DNA from: Mesorhizobium caraganae
Lineage (GTDB): Bacteria; Pseudomonadota; Alphaproteobacteria; Rhizobiales; Rhizobiaceae
Assembly (NCBI RefSeq): GCF_016836705.1
Contig: NZ_JAFCGY010000032.1
Coordinates: 1-59,964, forward strand
Direction: 5' to 3'
DNA: 59,964 nt
The notes under the pieces were generated by a model. That model saw only the letters and a program-made list of their open reading frames with translations, ran no database searches and was not told the origin of the DNA. A program made the position numbers and the translations under genes. The first letter of the stretch is position 1; each line of letters starts with the position of its first letter. Below are positions 38,501-47,255 of this stretch, in pieces.

Positions 38501-41500
38501 GCTGATGCGGGAACGGACGTTCTTCTTCCCTCAGCAAAAGCAGGCATCCGATCAGGGCCTTCCTGCCGGCCGGCCCGGCGAACAGCTGTCATACGGTTGG
38601 CCAGCGAGGCCTTGATGAAGCCGCAGCCGTCATGCGGTCGCAAGGCAATCGGGCCTTCCGGCCCAGTCAGCTTGAAGGGATGCTCCTGGTTGGCAGGGCG
38701 ATCCGGCAGCAGCGACAGTTTGAAGGTGCCCTCCAGCGCGTAGTCGTGAACCCCCAGGCCCTTGATTGCCGGCGGCGCGGCAAAACCCCTGCGCTGAGTG
38801 TAATAATAAGCCTCCTTGAAAGGGGCCCAGGCACGCGATAGCTGCTCGAAGGCAGTGCCCGGTGCGGTTTCGGCATATGGAATCGCCAGCAGCTTCCCCC
38901 CGGAAGACTCTGCCCCCACCATACCTGGAACGCGGGCGGCGACCTGTGAAACGGGCTTTTTCGGCGGCTTCAACTTGCTTCCGCCGAACAGGTCCATGCG
39001 GTATGGCACACCCTCGACGGTGACCGTGCGTGCCAGCATGAAAGCGCTCGGCTTTCCTGGCAGTTGCACCGCGACGACGGGCAAAACCCCCGAGGTCAGG
39101 CGATGAAAAATCGAATAGCGTGTCTCGGGCTCCGTGGCCACTGGCCGGCCTTGCATGTCCACCACCTGCAACTGCATCAGTCCCGCCTCACCCTGCGGCG
39201 GTCTGGGCTCATGGTCCATGGCTCGCAACACTTGATGGACGTCGAAGACGGACGCCGGATGCTGGGCCTGGACCGTCGCTGCATTCTGCGCCACGAACGT
39301 GTCCAGCGCATCGACCGGTGTCTCCGCCGCGATCTCCGCGATCAGGTTCCAGCTCATGTTGGAAAGGTCGCCTTCGACGAGGCCGCCCGTTTTGTCCAAA
39401 ATCTCCTTGGTCTTGAACTGCAGCTCTTCCTGCCTCACCCGCAAATCGGACTTCTTGCCCTCGACATACGGTCGCCTGAACATTGTCGCCAGAACCGCAC
39501 GGGCCTTGAGCGTTTGATAGATCGACAAGGCGGGACAACGGCTCGAGCACGGCCCACGGGTCCGCTCGGCATCGCCTGCTTTGAGATGCCCCTCGATCTT
39601 GTGCTCGATGATCGGTTGAATGTCGTTGAGCAAGTTTAGAGCCTGCCTCCGGTGCCAGCGCAAGTCCTTGCGCGGGCTGCGCGCCAGCGGCAGCAGGGCG
39701 ACGCACAGATTGCCCATGATTTCGAGGTTGTTCTCAGCGGCAAAACCAGGGGTATGATGCAGTTCGGTCAACCGGTCTAACCCCGTGCGTGCGAGCAAAC
39801 CGAGATCGTCAAACAATTGAGCCTTAGCCAGCGCCTTGAAAAACATGGCGATGTTCAGCACCTGGGCCTGCTCCAGACGATCACTGGCATAGTGAAGGTA
39901 GTGGGCCAGATCGTGCAGCCGATTCTTCAGCAGAGCGGTCTCTATGATCTCTCCGGTGCCCTCTCCCCTCGTGACACCTCGCCCCAGAGCATTGGCGATC
40001 ATGCTGAGCTGAGTTGTGGTGAACGCTCCGAATCGCACGTCTCCCGAGCCGAGTTTGCCCGCCATGTCGATTATCGCCCCATGGCACGCCGCCTCTTCCG
40101 GCCACTTGCTAAACCCGTTCATCAAGTTCGCCAGTCCCTGCGGAGTAAAATCTGAGAGCCGGTTGTCACGGCGAGAGACCTCGTTGGCGATCGCGACTGT
40201 GGCTTGGCGAGTGTCCTGCTCTTGCAGCCACTTGCTGAAACCGTTCACCATGCTCGCCAGACCCTGCGGAGTGAAATCAGACAGCCGATCGGCGCGAAGC
40301 ACCTCATCGGCGATTACAACGGTGGCCTGACGTGAGTTCTCCTCTCGTGGCCACTTGCTAAAGCCGTTCACCAGATTCGCTAAGTGCTGAGAGGTAAAAT
40401 CGGGGAGCCGGTCGGCGCGATGAAGCACCTCACCGGCGATCACAGCGGTGGCGTGACGTGAGTTCTGCTCTTGTGGCCACTTGCTGAAACCGTTCACCAG
40501 GTTCGCTAGCGCCTGCGGATCAAACCCAGATAGCCGGTCGGCGCGGCGACAGAGCTCACCGGCGATCGCCAGCGTGGCGTCGCCACAGCGCGTCTCGTCA
40601 GGCCACTTGCTGAAACCATTCACCAGGTTCGCCAGACCCTGCGGATCAAACCCAGATAGCCGGTCGGCGCGGCGACAGAGCTCACCGGCGATCGCCAGTG
40701 TGGCGTCGCCACAGCGCGTCTCGTCAGGCCACTTGCTGAAACCATTCACCAGGTTCGCTAGCGCCTGCGGATCAAACCCAGACAGCCGGTCGGCTCGGCG
40801 ACGGACCTCGTCGGCGATTTCAACTATAACGCTGTGGCCGTCTGTCCTTTCTGGCCATCTGCTGAAGCCGTTCACCAGGCTCGACAAGTGCTGGGGAGTA
40901 AAACTGGAGAGCCGGTCCGCTCGGCCGGCGCGGCGACGAACCTCGCCGGCGATTGCAAGTATAGCGTCGTTGCACTTCGCCCCCTCGGGCCACCTGCTGA
41001 AGCCGTTCACCAGGTTCGCCAAGTGCTGGGGAGTAAAACTGGAGAGCCGGTCGCCGCGGTGATGGACCTCGTCGGCGATTGCAACTATAGCGTCTCGGCA
41101 GTCCTGCGGCCACTTGCTAAAGCCGTTCACCAGGTTCGCCAACGCCTGTGGATCAAAACCAGAGAGCCAGACATCGCGGCGGCCCGCGCGGTGATGGACC
41201 TCGTCGGCGATTGCAACTATAGCGTCTCGGCAGTCCTGCGGCCACTTGCTAAAGCCGTTCACCAGGTTCGCCAACGCCTGTGGATCAAAATCAGAGAGCC
41301 AGACATCGCGGCGACCCGCGCGGTGACGGACCTCGCTAGCGATTGCCTTTATAGCACCGCGACACTCCGCTTCTTCCGGCCACTTGCTCAAACCGTTCAC
41401 CACGGTAGCCAGGTTCTGCGGGCCAAAGTCGGAGAGCCAGACATCGCGGCGGTCAGCGCGGTGACGGATCTCGCTGGCGATTGCCCTTATTGCACCGCGA

Positions 41501-44496
41501 CACTCCGCCTCTTCCGGCCACTTGCTCAAACCGTTCACAACGTTAGCTAGGTTTTGCGGACCAAAATCAGAGAGCCCGGGAGGGCGACGGCGAATCTCGG
41601 CGGCAACTGCTATTGTGGCCTCACGAGAGTTCTCCTGTTGCGGCCACTTGCTGAAACCGTTGACCAGCAGGGCGAGACTTTGACTGTTGAGCTCCGAAAG
41701 CGCTCCGCGGCGCTCACGAAAAAACTTGGCGATTCTAATCATTCCATTGCGACATTCCGCCACCCTGGGATAGCGACTGAACGACAATACGAACAGCGAA
41801 AGCGTTTTGCTTTCGACATCGTTTAGCGCATTGCCGAGCCTCGACACCTGAGCTGCCATGGCCCTGCAAGCTTCCATGCCTGCCTGACCACCAGGCTCCC
41901 GGCTCATCGCGTTGCATGAGGTGGCATACCCCCAGGTATTGCGGGCGCGGATATCTTGTTCCCATCTTGGGACAAATTCGCGTTTGAACTCGGAAGCGGC
42001 CCTTTGCAGGAATGTTGCGTGATGCGCTCGACCCTGCAGCTTCCTGTCATACTCCACCACAGCGCATGAGAATCTAGTGATGTCGCGAGCGAAAGAAATG
42101 TCATGCAAAGCGTTATTAATTAGGTTTTCCGAGTATGCTTCGTTGAAGCTCTGTGCGGCTACCTGGTCGAAACGCCGCCTTCCCGGTCCTGCACCCGGGT
42201 CGGACTCGGGTTGCCTATGGGGTAGCAGCGTATCTGGTTGCGAGCTTCTGGGTCCTTGATGGCCGAGCCAGGGTTTGCCATCAGAACCCAAAGAGGTTTC
42301 TTCTCGAGCTGGCGGTCCACCCTTCGGCACTGAGGGAAAACCGCGCCGCGGCGCAGTGACTTCACCTGGCGCAGCGCCCAAGATTCGATGTGTGCCAAGG
42401 GAGGGTCCGGAAGATTTGTCGCCAAGGGCATCATCGGCACCGCGCGCAATGTGAGCGGAGGACGTTTCTTGAGGCCCAGAGTGCATCCGCTCCACGACGG
42501 AATCGAACGATTGGCTGCCTTTCCCAGGGACAAGACTTGGTTCCGAGTTCACAGCCTTCGCCAGTTTCTGGGCCTCGGATAACAACACCTTGAGCCGGGC
42601 TGTTTTGTCGTCCACTTCAATCACTTGCGCAGGCGTGAGTAGGACGCGTCGACGAGGCTCCTCCAACGCGGCCAGACAGGCCTGCATCTCGGTGGCCTGC
42701 GTTTGCAGGCGCTTGACCACGGTGTCCACGGTGTGGTCGGCGTCCTCGGGTTTCATCTGGCGCGCTTGCGAGACGGTCCTTTGCTGACCAGCCAGATCGA
42801 ACTGCAAAAGTTCGTCCAACCGCTCCAGTCGTGGCGTCAGGACCCCCATGGACGGCGGGGCCTGGCAGATTGCCAAGTCTGCCGCCGCCGCCGCACTCGC
42901 GTGCGCCTCCTTCGCGCTCACGAGCTTCTTCCCTAGATCCGGGCGCACCAGAACCTTGGCTGCAGGCGCCGTGTCGCCGACGCCCGCAGCGACTTGCGGT
43001 TCCGGCCGCCCCGTGGCCGAACTCCCGGCGCCAGCGGCCGGCTTGCTCTTGCCTTTTCCCTTTCTGCTGCGCGTTGCAGTGCCTTCGGCCACTGCAGCCT
43101 TGCCGGCAGTGTCGGCCGGCATCGCAGCGCTAGCGTCGGCCGGCGGTGCAATGGTGGCTTGCGGCTTCGGCTGCAGTGCCAGGAGGTGCATGACCTCGTC
43201 CGCAGTGATCCACGCGCCCTCCACGATCTGGCCCAATAGTTCCAATGGGAGGCCTGTTCGGTCATCGCTAAGCTTGGCAAGGATGTCGTGCATCGCCGAC
43301 GCAAATCCCGAAAGCCGCTCCATGACACCTTCCAGAACGGCGCAGTGCTCTGCGTCGAGTGGGCGTCCTTTGCTGTTCAGAACAGCGTCGGACGTCGAGT
43401 TGAATGCCGGAAAGACGTCGCCGATGAAGGTTCCCAGCAGACGCACTTGCCCGTTCTCACCCATGAGGATTTCCCTCACGGGTGCTTCGAACGTGCTCGC
43501 GTGCGGCTCAATCTTGACCTGCGCGAGAGCGACCCGCGATTGCAGCTGCATAACCTTCGTATTCAGTGCCCAGCCGGTGTGCAGCCGCAGCGCGGCCTCT
43601 TCGTCCTGCCGCATCTCGGCAGTTGCACTTGGCAAATTGGCAGTGGCGGCACAGACCGACCGCATTCGTTCGCAGCGACGTGCCTTCTTTTCCCACCACT
43701 GCGTGCAGGCCACATAGTGCTTCGCCACACTGGAAGCCACTCGGCTCAGCTGGTCGGGGGTAGCTTTGGATTGCATCCCGTTGAGCACGGCGGTCGCACT
43801 CTTCCTGCGCCCTTCCAAGTTGTAGAGAGTCGCGGTGGCCAGTTCGTTGCATTGGTTCGCCGCATCGAGCGCCTCGTCGCGGAGTCCACGCGCCCGATCG
43901 TCGGACAGAATGCTCCGCGCCACAGCCGGGGGCAGGCTCGCGTAATAGTCCAGAACTGTTGAGCCTGCATTGACGAGCCGATCGATCAGCTCCTGCGCCT
44001 CCTCCGAGTTCTGGGCTTGCAAGGCCGCGTTTCGGCAAGCGTCAAGTCCCTCAAGCAGTCCGTCCATTTGTCGCTTTGTTGCGTTGATTTCTTCGCCTGA
44101 CAGGGAAATGGCGCCTGCCACACCCGAAGTTGGCGGCGGGCTGGCGACCGGCGCCGTGGCTTCACCCTCCGACATAGAGGGAAAACCGCGCCGCCGCGCA
44201 GTGCCTGCACGTGGGGCAGCGGCTGCGCGTATCGCAGGGTCCAGGAGCCGCTGTGGGCCAACGGAGAGGCCGGAAAACCTGTCGCCAAGGGCATCATCGG
44301 CACCGGGCGCAGTTTGAGCGGAGGACGACCCTCTATCTTGAGGCCCAGAGCGCATCCGCTCCACGACGGAATCGAACGATTGACTGCCTTCCGCAAGGGC
44401 AAGACTTGATTCCGGGCGCAAACTGCTCGATCCCCACGTGCTGTCCGCTCCAGCATTCCCAACGCGCGATTTGCGAGATCGGCCAATCCCCGTCAT
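35551..44496 (-). CDS. Giant SKWP-repeat T3SS effector with polymerase-like motifs and shikimate kinase domain
   Basis: 2981 residues from ATG 44496, with GGAG seven bases upstream and a tts box about 165 bases upstream. N-terminus: GSQSFDSVVERM near residue 40, repeated near 655, hinting at a fused double start. Residues ~915-1490 (41760-40030): 13 units of about 42 residues with NGFSKWP, plus degenerate flanking units. Middle: DGCG at 1956-1959, RSPYDKPN at 2077-2084 and DGDFDGD at 2211-2217, in the order and spacing of eukaryotic RdRP motifs. C-terminus: shikimate kinase-like, with Walker A GMPGAGKST (2802-2810), DTD, RELE, GGGS and NRPLL. By established work M. loti Mlr6361 and Ralstonia SKWP (RipS) effectors share the repeats, and Mlr6361 the kinase-like end. 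Function in the plant is not known; the polymerase link is my inference. Confidence 0.93.
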   Translation of the reverse strand: MTGIGRSRKSRVGNAGADSTWGSSSLRPESSLALAEGSQSFDSVVERMRSGPQDRGSSSAQTAPGADDALGDRFSGLSVGPQRLLDPAIRAAAAPRAGTARRRGFPSMSEGEATAPVASPPPTSGVAGAISLSGEEINATKRQMDGLLEGLDACRNAALQAQNSEEAQELIDRLVNAGSTVLDYYASLPPAVARSILSDDRARGLRDEALDAANQCNELATATLYNLEGRRKSATAVLNGMQSKATPDQLSRVASSVAKHYVACTQWWEKKARRCERMRSVCAATANLPSATAEMRQDEEAALRLHTGWALNTKVMQLQSRVALAQVKIEPHASTFEAPVREILMGENGQVRLLGTFIGDVFPAFNSTSDAVLNSKGRPLDAEHCAVLEGVMERLSGFASAMHDILAKLSDDRTGLPLELLGQIVEGAWITADEVMHLLALQPKPQATIAPPADASAAMPADTAGKAAVAEGTATRSRKGKGKSKPAAGAGSSATGRPEPQVAAGVGDTAPAAKVLVRPDLGKKLVSAKEAHASAAAAADLAICQAPPSMGVLTPRLERLDELLQFDLAGQQRTVSQARQMKPEDADHTVDTVVKRLQTQATEMQACLAALEEPRRRVLLTPAQVIEVDDKTARLKVLLSEAQKLAKAVNSEPSLVPGKGSQSFDSVVERMHSGPQETSSAHIARGADDALGDKSSGPSLGTHRILGAAPGEVTAPRRGFPSVPKGGPPAREETSLGSDGKPWLGHQGPRSSQPDTLLPHRQPESDPGAGPGRRRFDQVAAQSFNEAYSENLINNALHDISFARDITRFSCAVVEYDRKLQGRAHHATFLQRAASEFKREFVPRWEQDIRARNTWGYATSCNAMSREPGGQAGMEACRAMAAQVSRLGNALNDVESKTLSLFVLSFSRYPRVAECRNGMIRIAKFFRERRGALSELNSQSLALLVNGFSKWPQQENSREATIAVAAEIRRRPPGLSDFGPQNLANVVNGLSKWPEEAECRGAIRAIASEIRHRADRRDVWLSDFGPQNLATVVNGLSKWPEEAECRGAIKAIASEVRHRAGRRDVWLSDFDPQALANLVNGFSKWPQDCRDAIVAIADEVHHRAGRRDVWLSGFDPQALANLVNGFSKWPQDCRDAIVAIADEVHHRGDRLSSFTPQHLANLVNGFSRWPEGAKCNDAILAIAGEVRRRAGRADRLSSFTPQHLSSLVNGFSRWPERTDGHSVIVEIADEVRRRADRLSGFDPQALANLVNGFSKWPDETRCGDATLAIAGELCRRADRLSGFDPQGLANLVNGFSKWPDETRCGDATLAIAGELCRRADRLSGFDPQALANLVNGFSKWPQEQNSRHATAVIAGEVLHRADRLPDFTSQHLANLVNGFSKWPREENSRQATVVIADEVLRADRLSDFTPQGLASMVNGFSKWLQEQDTRQATVAIANEVSRRDNRLSDFTPQGLANLMNGFSKWPEEAACHGAIIDMAGKLGSGDVRFGAFTTTQLSMIANALGRGVTRGEGTGEIIETALLKNRLHDLAHYLHYASDRLEQAQVLNIAMFFKALAKAQLFDDLGLLARTGLDRLTELHHTPGFAAENNLEIMGNLCVALLPLARSPRKDLRWHRRQALNLLNDIQPIIEHKIEGHLKAGDAERTRGPCSSRCPALSIYQTLKARAVLATMFRRPYVEGKKSDLRVRQEELQFKTKEILDKTGGLVEGDLSNMSWNLIAEIAAETPVDALDTFVAQNAATVQAQHPASVFDVHQVLRAMDHEPRPPQGEAGLMQLQVVDMQGRPVATEPETRYSIFHRLTSGVLPVVAVQLPGKPSAFMLARTVTVEGVPYRMDLFGGSKLKPPKKPVSQVAARVPGMVGAESSGGKLLAIPYAETAPGTAFEQLSRAWAPFKEAYYYTQRRGFAAPPAIKGLGVHDYALEGTFKLSLLPDRPANQEHPFKLTGPEGPIALRPHDGCGFIKASLANRMTAVRRAGRQEGPDRMPAFAEGRRTSVPASALQHYPRSEPVADEAHEKAKTWLESRQGRGLTSEELFRTVTAGHIDGPGAVAVPSSDECLHVPTLKSDTLGTSGVLVGRSPYDKPNLRPFAAQRVKAAVDGDPTAVFLDNCTAIQYSFNVAQKSGEELASDDPAFFAKGILIVVPDKMWPAAYADRGLVMSAEDVKCHSSWTSSKDRVKVDTPLDCLGILQATEVFAPGSLVAVPTGEQKKLDGDFDGDTVVIVGDRPQLYEHVRQFDHKEQALGRPSLKPPKSHTPALEGDNYQFGRARQILAATQDVLETYSCLQRNFLAQSHEAQRWFAERAVFGTYEGVHHELRREIRQLLGQEEVSSQEIQNTFAKARHEIEVAKHPVAREMAELLLADLAAWAMKPNEQLRPETIESANAANPTLSARLCELFADLVETYPATPQPRDRIQVLLDHYPPRIDPRPDGYNPDDLVQSATNLLSLGIKVGTDAYKSDTGANLFFKKSQNLQRLLHATPGLKSVPYVKGVAATLAQGRFDVDATLEDLRDNPTLAASIMETSIKLAAERGILPKPSGLRPAAEDADMITLTREEASERAQNEADRARAEETKITEAALGVAASLGKTDIQVKMPHLDHRLKSHASMTDQFTGMSIPPGSAPQLISNAVRHVFEVSDKDFTRAFKKAMLAFEERGYAERQTTNWFRMRSPTFIGIKTVLTTPEAYRFEVEFHTPSSYRAKLANHDTYKILDRLRRQASGDALEQAKAEELVQRTREVCTEIEIPDDVLSIAHWGAEGDRRGGASAAFGLRAVEQSRMPEIARSPEAREIVEALDVRPIVLVGMPGAGKSTIGSAIAKRLGLRFIDTDQKIKKEAGKSISQIFVDHGENHFRELEAKVIARVLEQGPAVIATGGGSFMHKQTRRLVGEKAVSLWLDTSLDIVQRRLRNDTNRPLLQGPNPDQEITQLMSERKPLYTQADVTVVPPHEKDKKNVDPCVEALHVYLRGEATADRSTANVVGMAE
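40030..41760 (-). repeat. SKWP coding repeats
   Basis: Thirteen clear tandem units of 114-138 bases, each encoding F-pQ-LAN-LVNGFSKWP and an A-I-A helix, with degenerate units at both ends. Two neighbouring units at about 40500-40740 are almost identical over 123 bases, as are two at about 41100-41290, which points to recent unequal exchange. Confidence 0.92.
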
Positions 44497-45320
44497 ATTC
44501 CATCTCCGATACAGGCGAGAATGCGCTACCTAAGTGTTGTCGGCCATCCAAAGGCGCTGGGTCGTCGAGCGCTCCCTGGCCTAGATGAACCGCAACCGCC
44601 GCCTCTCTTCGCGGTCGCTTCGATTCCGGCGTGGCCTTCTGCCTGATGTCCACGCTCTCATAACGAGCGTGAGCTTTCGAGAAGCTGACGACTTTCACAA
44701 GCATGGCAATGATCCAGTGGAAACCGCGTTTATTTTCCCCGAAGCTGCGTCGGTGGCCCGCTGAAGAAAAGTTGGCATCGAAGGCGGGACGGCACATGCG
44801 CGCTCAGGCGGACGGGTCACTGACCGGCAGCTTCAGGCCTATTGATATCGCGGTCGCGCAGGCTTGGACGCGCCGGGAGCGTAGGACGACCGAATGGAAG
44901 AGCCAGGTGATGCGGACGCATTAGCGCCGAACGTTGGCGGCCGACGCACCGATCGCGGACGTCTACTATTCGGCACAAACAGGCGCCGCGTGCGTGCACT
45001 CGGTGACCGAGACTGAGCTGAAAACAGGAGTACGGCCACACAGCACCGCTGACAATTCCGTTGGAGACCGGTGACGTGTAAACGGGACCCCGCAGGCGGC
45101 CGGGCGATAGATCACAGGCTGACAAACGCTGTCTCCTTCGCGCCAGCCTAGGCGACACTACAATTCAAGATCACGACAGCTGATCCGGTGCCTGCAGTAG
45201 AACGCACCGCCCCACCCCACCTCGCGGCGAAAATGATGCCTGGGAAGAAATCTGCCTCAACAGGAAGAGGCCAGATCGCCGCAACCGTGATTTGCGACAG
45301 CGCCGTTCTTGCTGAGACTC
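44497..45320. other. Control region between SKWP gene and nopC operon
   Basis: Besides the two divergent tts boxes I see no gene; open frames here are arginine-rich and unrecognised. Confidence 0.4.
44660..44689 (-). promoter_or_regulatory. tts box for the SKWP effector gene
   Basis: Minus strand GTCAGCTT-C-TCGAAAGCT, a perfect core match, followed by CACGCTCGTTATGAG. Marks the downstream gene as TtsI-controlled and hence a T3SS substrate. Confidence 0.92.
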
Positions 45321-45350
45321 GTCAGCTTGTCGAAAGCTGGCGGCTATAGC
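45321..45350 (+). promoter_or_regulatory. tts box for the nopC-nopA operon
   Basis: GTCAGCTT-g-TCGAAAGCT, a perfect core match, followed by ggcggctata. About 70 bases ahead of nopC. Confidence 0.93.
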
Positions 45351-45417
45351 TTGAGGGTGTCGATGCCTACACGGCATCGTCGCCCGTCGACGGAATTGAC
45401 GATTAACGGAGGACCTG

Positions 45418-45714
45418 ATGGTCGCAGCAATTGGGAGTGGAGTTGGCAGCATCGATGTTTCATTGGCTCGTACAGGGGGTCATGGACATTCGAATGGACA
45501 GCCGCCGCACCAATCCGGCGGGCCTTCTGGTCATAACAGGCCGGTTCGCGGGAGCGATCGGGCGGATAGTCCGACCATCTCTGGGGACGGCTCGCAAGCT
45601 GCAACTCAAAGCGAAGCCTTCCAAGCAGCTCTCAGTTCCGTTGCGCTCACCATTATGAGTGATGTCATGGCTGATGCCGAGGACGCTATGGCAGAAACGG
45701 AAGAGGATACCTGA
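45418..45714 (+). CDS. nopC: T3SS-secreted protein NopC-like
   Basis: 98 residues from ATG 45418, with GGAGG five bases upstream. No signal peptide; Ser/Gly/His-rich first half, then a helix QAALSSVALTIMSDVMADAEDAMAETEED. First gene after a tts box and directly before nopA, the place of nopC in NGR234 and Bradyrhizobium. Identity rests mainly on position and size. Confidence 0.78.
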   Translation: MVAAIGSGVGSIDVSLARTGGHGHSNGQPPHQSGGPSGHNRPVRGSDRADSPTISGDGSQAATQSEAFQAALSSVALTIMSDVMADAEDAMAETEEDT

Positions 45715-45782
45715 CGCTGGATGGTCCTCGTCAGGACGTGGCGTGTCGTTTGACGGCACAATTCGACAGAAAGGGAAACAAT

Positions 45783-46019
45783 ATGGCCAATATCCTAAGT
45801 GGCTTTGGTAACATTGGAACCGTTGCTAGTATGGCTGGCACCGCTGCTTCGGTTGCTGGGACCGCAGCTGCCCGAGGCGCTGGGGCTGCTGCGTTCGACG
45901 AGCAAATCAAGGATCTAGCGGCGGTTAGCGCGGAGGCTACGGCTAGGAGTATGCAGCTGCGCACTGTTTCGATGGAACTCCAGACAATCAAGAAGGCGGC
46001 CGACGAACGCGTTCAGTAA
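45783..46019 (+). CDS. nopA: T3SS pilus/needle subunit NopA
   Basis: 78 residues from ATG 45783, after AAAGGGAAAC. Gly/Ala-rich N-terminal part (FGNIGTVASMAGTAASVAGTAAARGAGAAAFDEQ) and a C-terminal amphipathic helix (AVSAEATARSMQLRTVSMELQTIKKAADERV), as in NopA, which forms the extracellular appendage. A perfect palindrome follows the gene. Confidence 0.9.
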   Translation: MANILSGFGNIGTVASMAGTAASVAGTAAARGAGAAAFDEQIKDLAAVSAEATARSMQLRTVSMELQTIKKAADERVQ

Positions 46020-46076
46020 CGTCGAAAGCGGGACTCTAGAGCCTCGATCGCGCTGGCGCGATGTAGAACCGAAACG

Positions 46077-46102
46077 AGCCGCATGGCAATTGCCATGCGG
46101 CT
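46077..46102 (+). terminator. Perfect 13-bp palindrome after nopA
   Basis: AGCCGCATGGCAA followed at once by its exact complement, 57 bases after nopA and 24 bases before the sctD start. As RNA it gives a strong hairpin without a U tract. It probably lowers read-through, or protects the nopA message so the subunit is made in excess over the downstream machine parts. Confidence 0.6.
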
Positions 46103-46126
46103 TCCTCCTTGTTCGGAAGATCATCC

Positions 46127-47023
46127 TTGAATGATGCCGTTTCCCTTCATTTCGAAGTTCTGTCGGGGCTCTATTGCGGACTGACCGGTAAGGCGTCTCT
46201 CGAAACGAGCTTAATCGGTAGTGGCCTCGATGCCGATATAATCTTCGTCGAGCAAGGACTTGCGCGGCATCATCTTCGTATCGCTCTTCTTGGCAATTCG
46301 ATCCAGGTCGAGGCCCTTGCAGCCGGACTCGGCGTGGAGGGCAACAGGAATATTGCCGCAGGCGAGTGCGTTGTGGTTCCGCTTCCTGTCGTCATTCACG
46401 CAGGCGCGATGTCCATTCTCTGGTCAGCGCAGGATGCAGCGCCAGCTGGTTCGATCGGGATACCACGCCGATCCATCTCCGTCTCCGTGCTCGCCTTGGT
46501 GTTGCTCGGCTCTCTCGGGATCGGCGCGCTCTCGGCCATTTTCTCCTACTACGGCAACGCTGGTGCATTGAGCGCCAATTCACCTGGTGCCGAACTTGAG
46601 TCCAAGCTGACCAATAACCGCGCTGACGATCAGACTACCGTGGCAGCGGCCAAAGACCTGCAAGAGGAAGTCGATAAAGAGGGCCTGCTCAATATTAAGA
46701 TCGGCTCCGCAAAGGGTGTTGTGACCGCTGAGGGCACCGTCACGTCTGCGTCGGCCACCAGTTGGCAGAAGGCTCAGCAGTGGTTCGATCATCGCACGAA
46801 GGGCGCTCTAACACTGGTCAATGGGGTGGTCATCAAAGAGGAGAAGGCGCCAGCCGCAATCGCCGTTGAAGCTGTTTGGCGTGGCTCCCTGCCGTATGTT
46901 GTCATCGATGGTGAGAAGTACTTTGTCGGCGCCCTTTTGGAGGATGGATGGACGGTCGATCGGATCGAGGATGGCCGCGTGCTGCTGAGCCGAAATGGCC
47001 GCCTTGCTTCTCTCCCGTATTAA
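46127..47023 (+). CDS. T3SS inner-membrane ring protein SctD (Y4yQ homolog)
   Basis: 298 residues if started at TTG 46127, with GGAAGA nine bases upstream; TTG 46109 adds six. N-terminal FHA-like domain (GLYCGLTGKASLETSLIGSGLDADIIF), one transmembrane helix (SVLALVLLGSLGIGALSAIFSYY), then periplasmic BON-like ring modules (GVVTAEGTVTSASATSWQKAQQWFDH and VEAVWRGSLPYVVIDGEKYFVGALLEDGWTVDRIEDGRVLLSRNG). Outer part of the inner-membrane ring, partner of RhcJ. Confidence 0.88.
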   Translation: MNDAVSLHFEVLSGLYCGLTGKASLETSLIGSGLDADIIFVEQGLARHHLRIALLGNSIQVEALAAGLGVEGNRNIAAGECVVVPLPVVIHAGAMSILWSAQDAAPAGSIGIPRRSISVSVLALVLLGSLGIGALSAIFSYYGNAGALSANSPGAELESKLTNNRADDQTTVAAAKDLQEEVDKEGLLNIKIGSAKGVVTAEGTVTSASATSWQKAQQWFDHRTKGALTLVNGVVIKEEKAPAAIAVEAVWRGSLPYVVIDGEKYFVGALLEDGWTVDRIEDGRVLLSRNGRLASLPY

Positions 47024-47255
47024 AAGTTTCCAGATTTGCAGGCCATATTAAGGAGAACTCCAATGGTCAAGCCGCCCCACCTATCCTGTCGCGCTCGATA
47101 TCAATCGGCGGTGCGTGAAGGCATTGTCGTCCTGCGGAACGGGTTACGGCGGGTGGTTCTGCTCCGGCAGAACCGCAACCGGCTTGATCAGCCGATGGTG
47201 GACCCGGATCGAGCGCAACGCTTCAATGTGACCGACGAACGTTTCCGAAACCGGC

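Noticed and set aside
36175..38505. Long plus-strand frames (217 and 479 codons) opposite the SKWP gene
   Set aside because: Antisense of a gene with clear domains and its own tts box; no motif in the plus frames.
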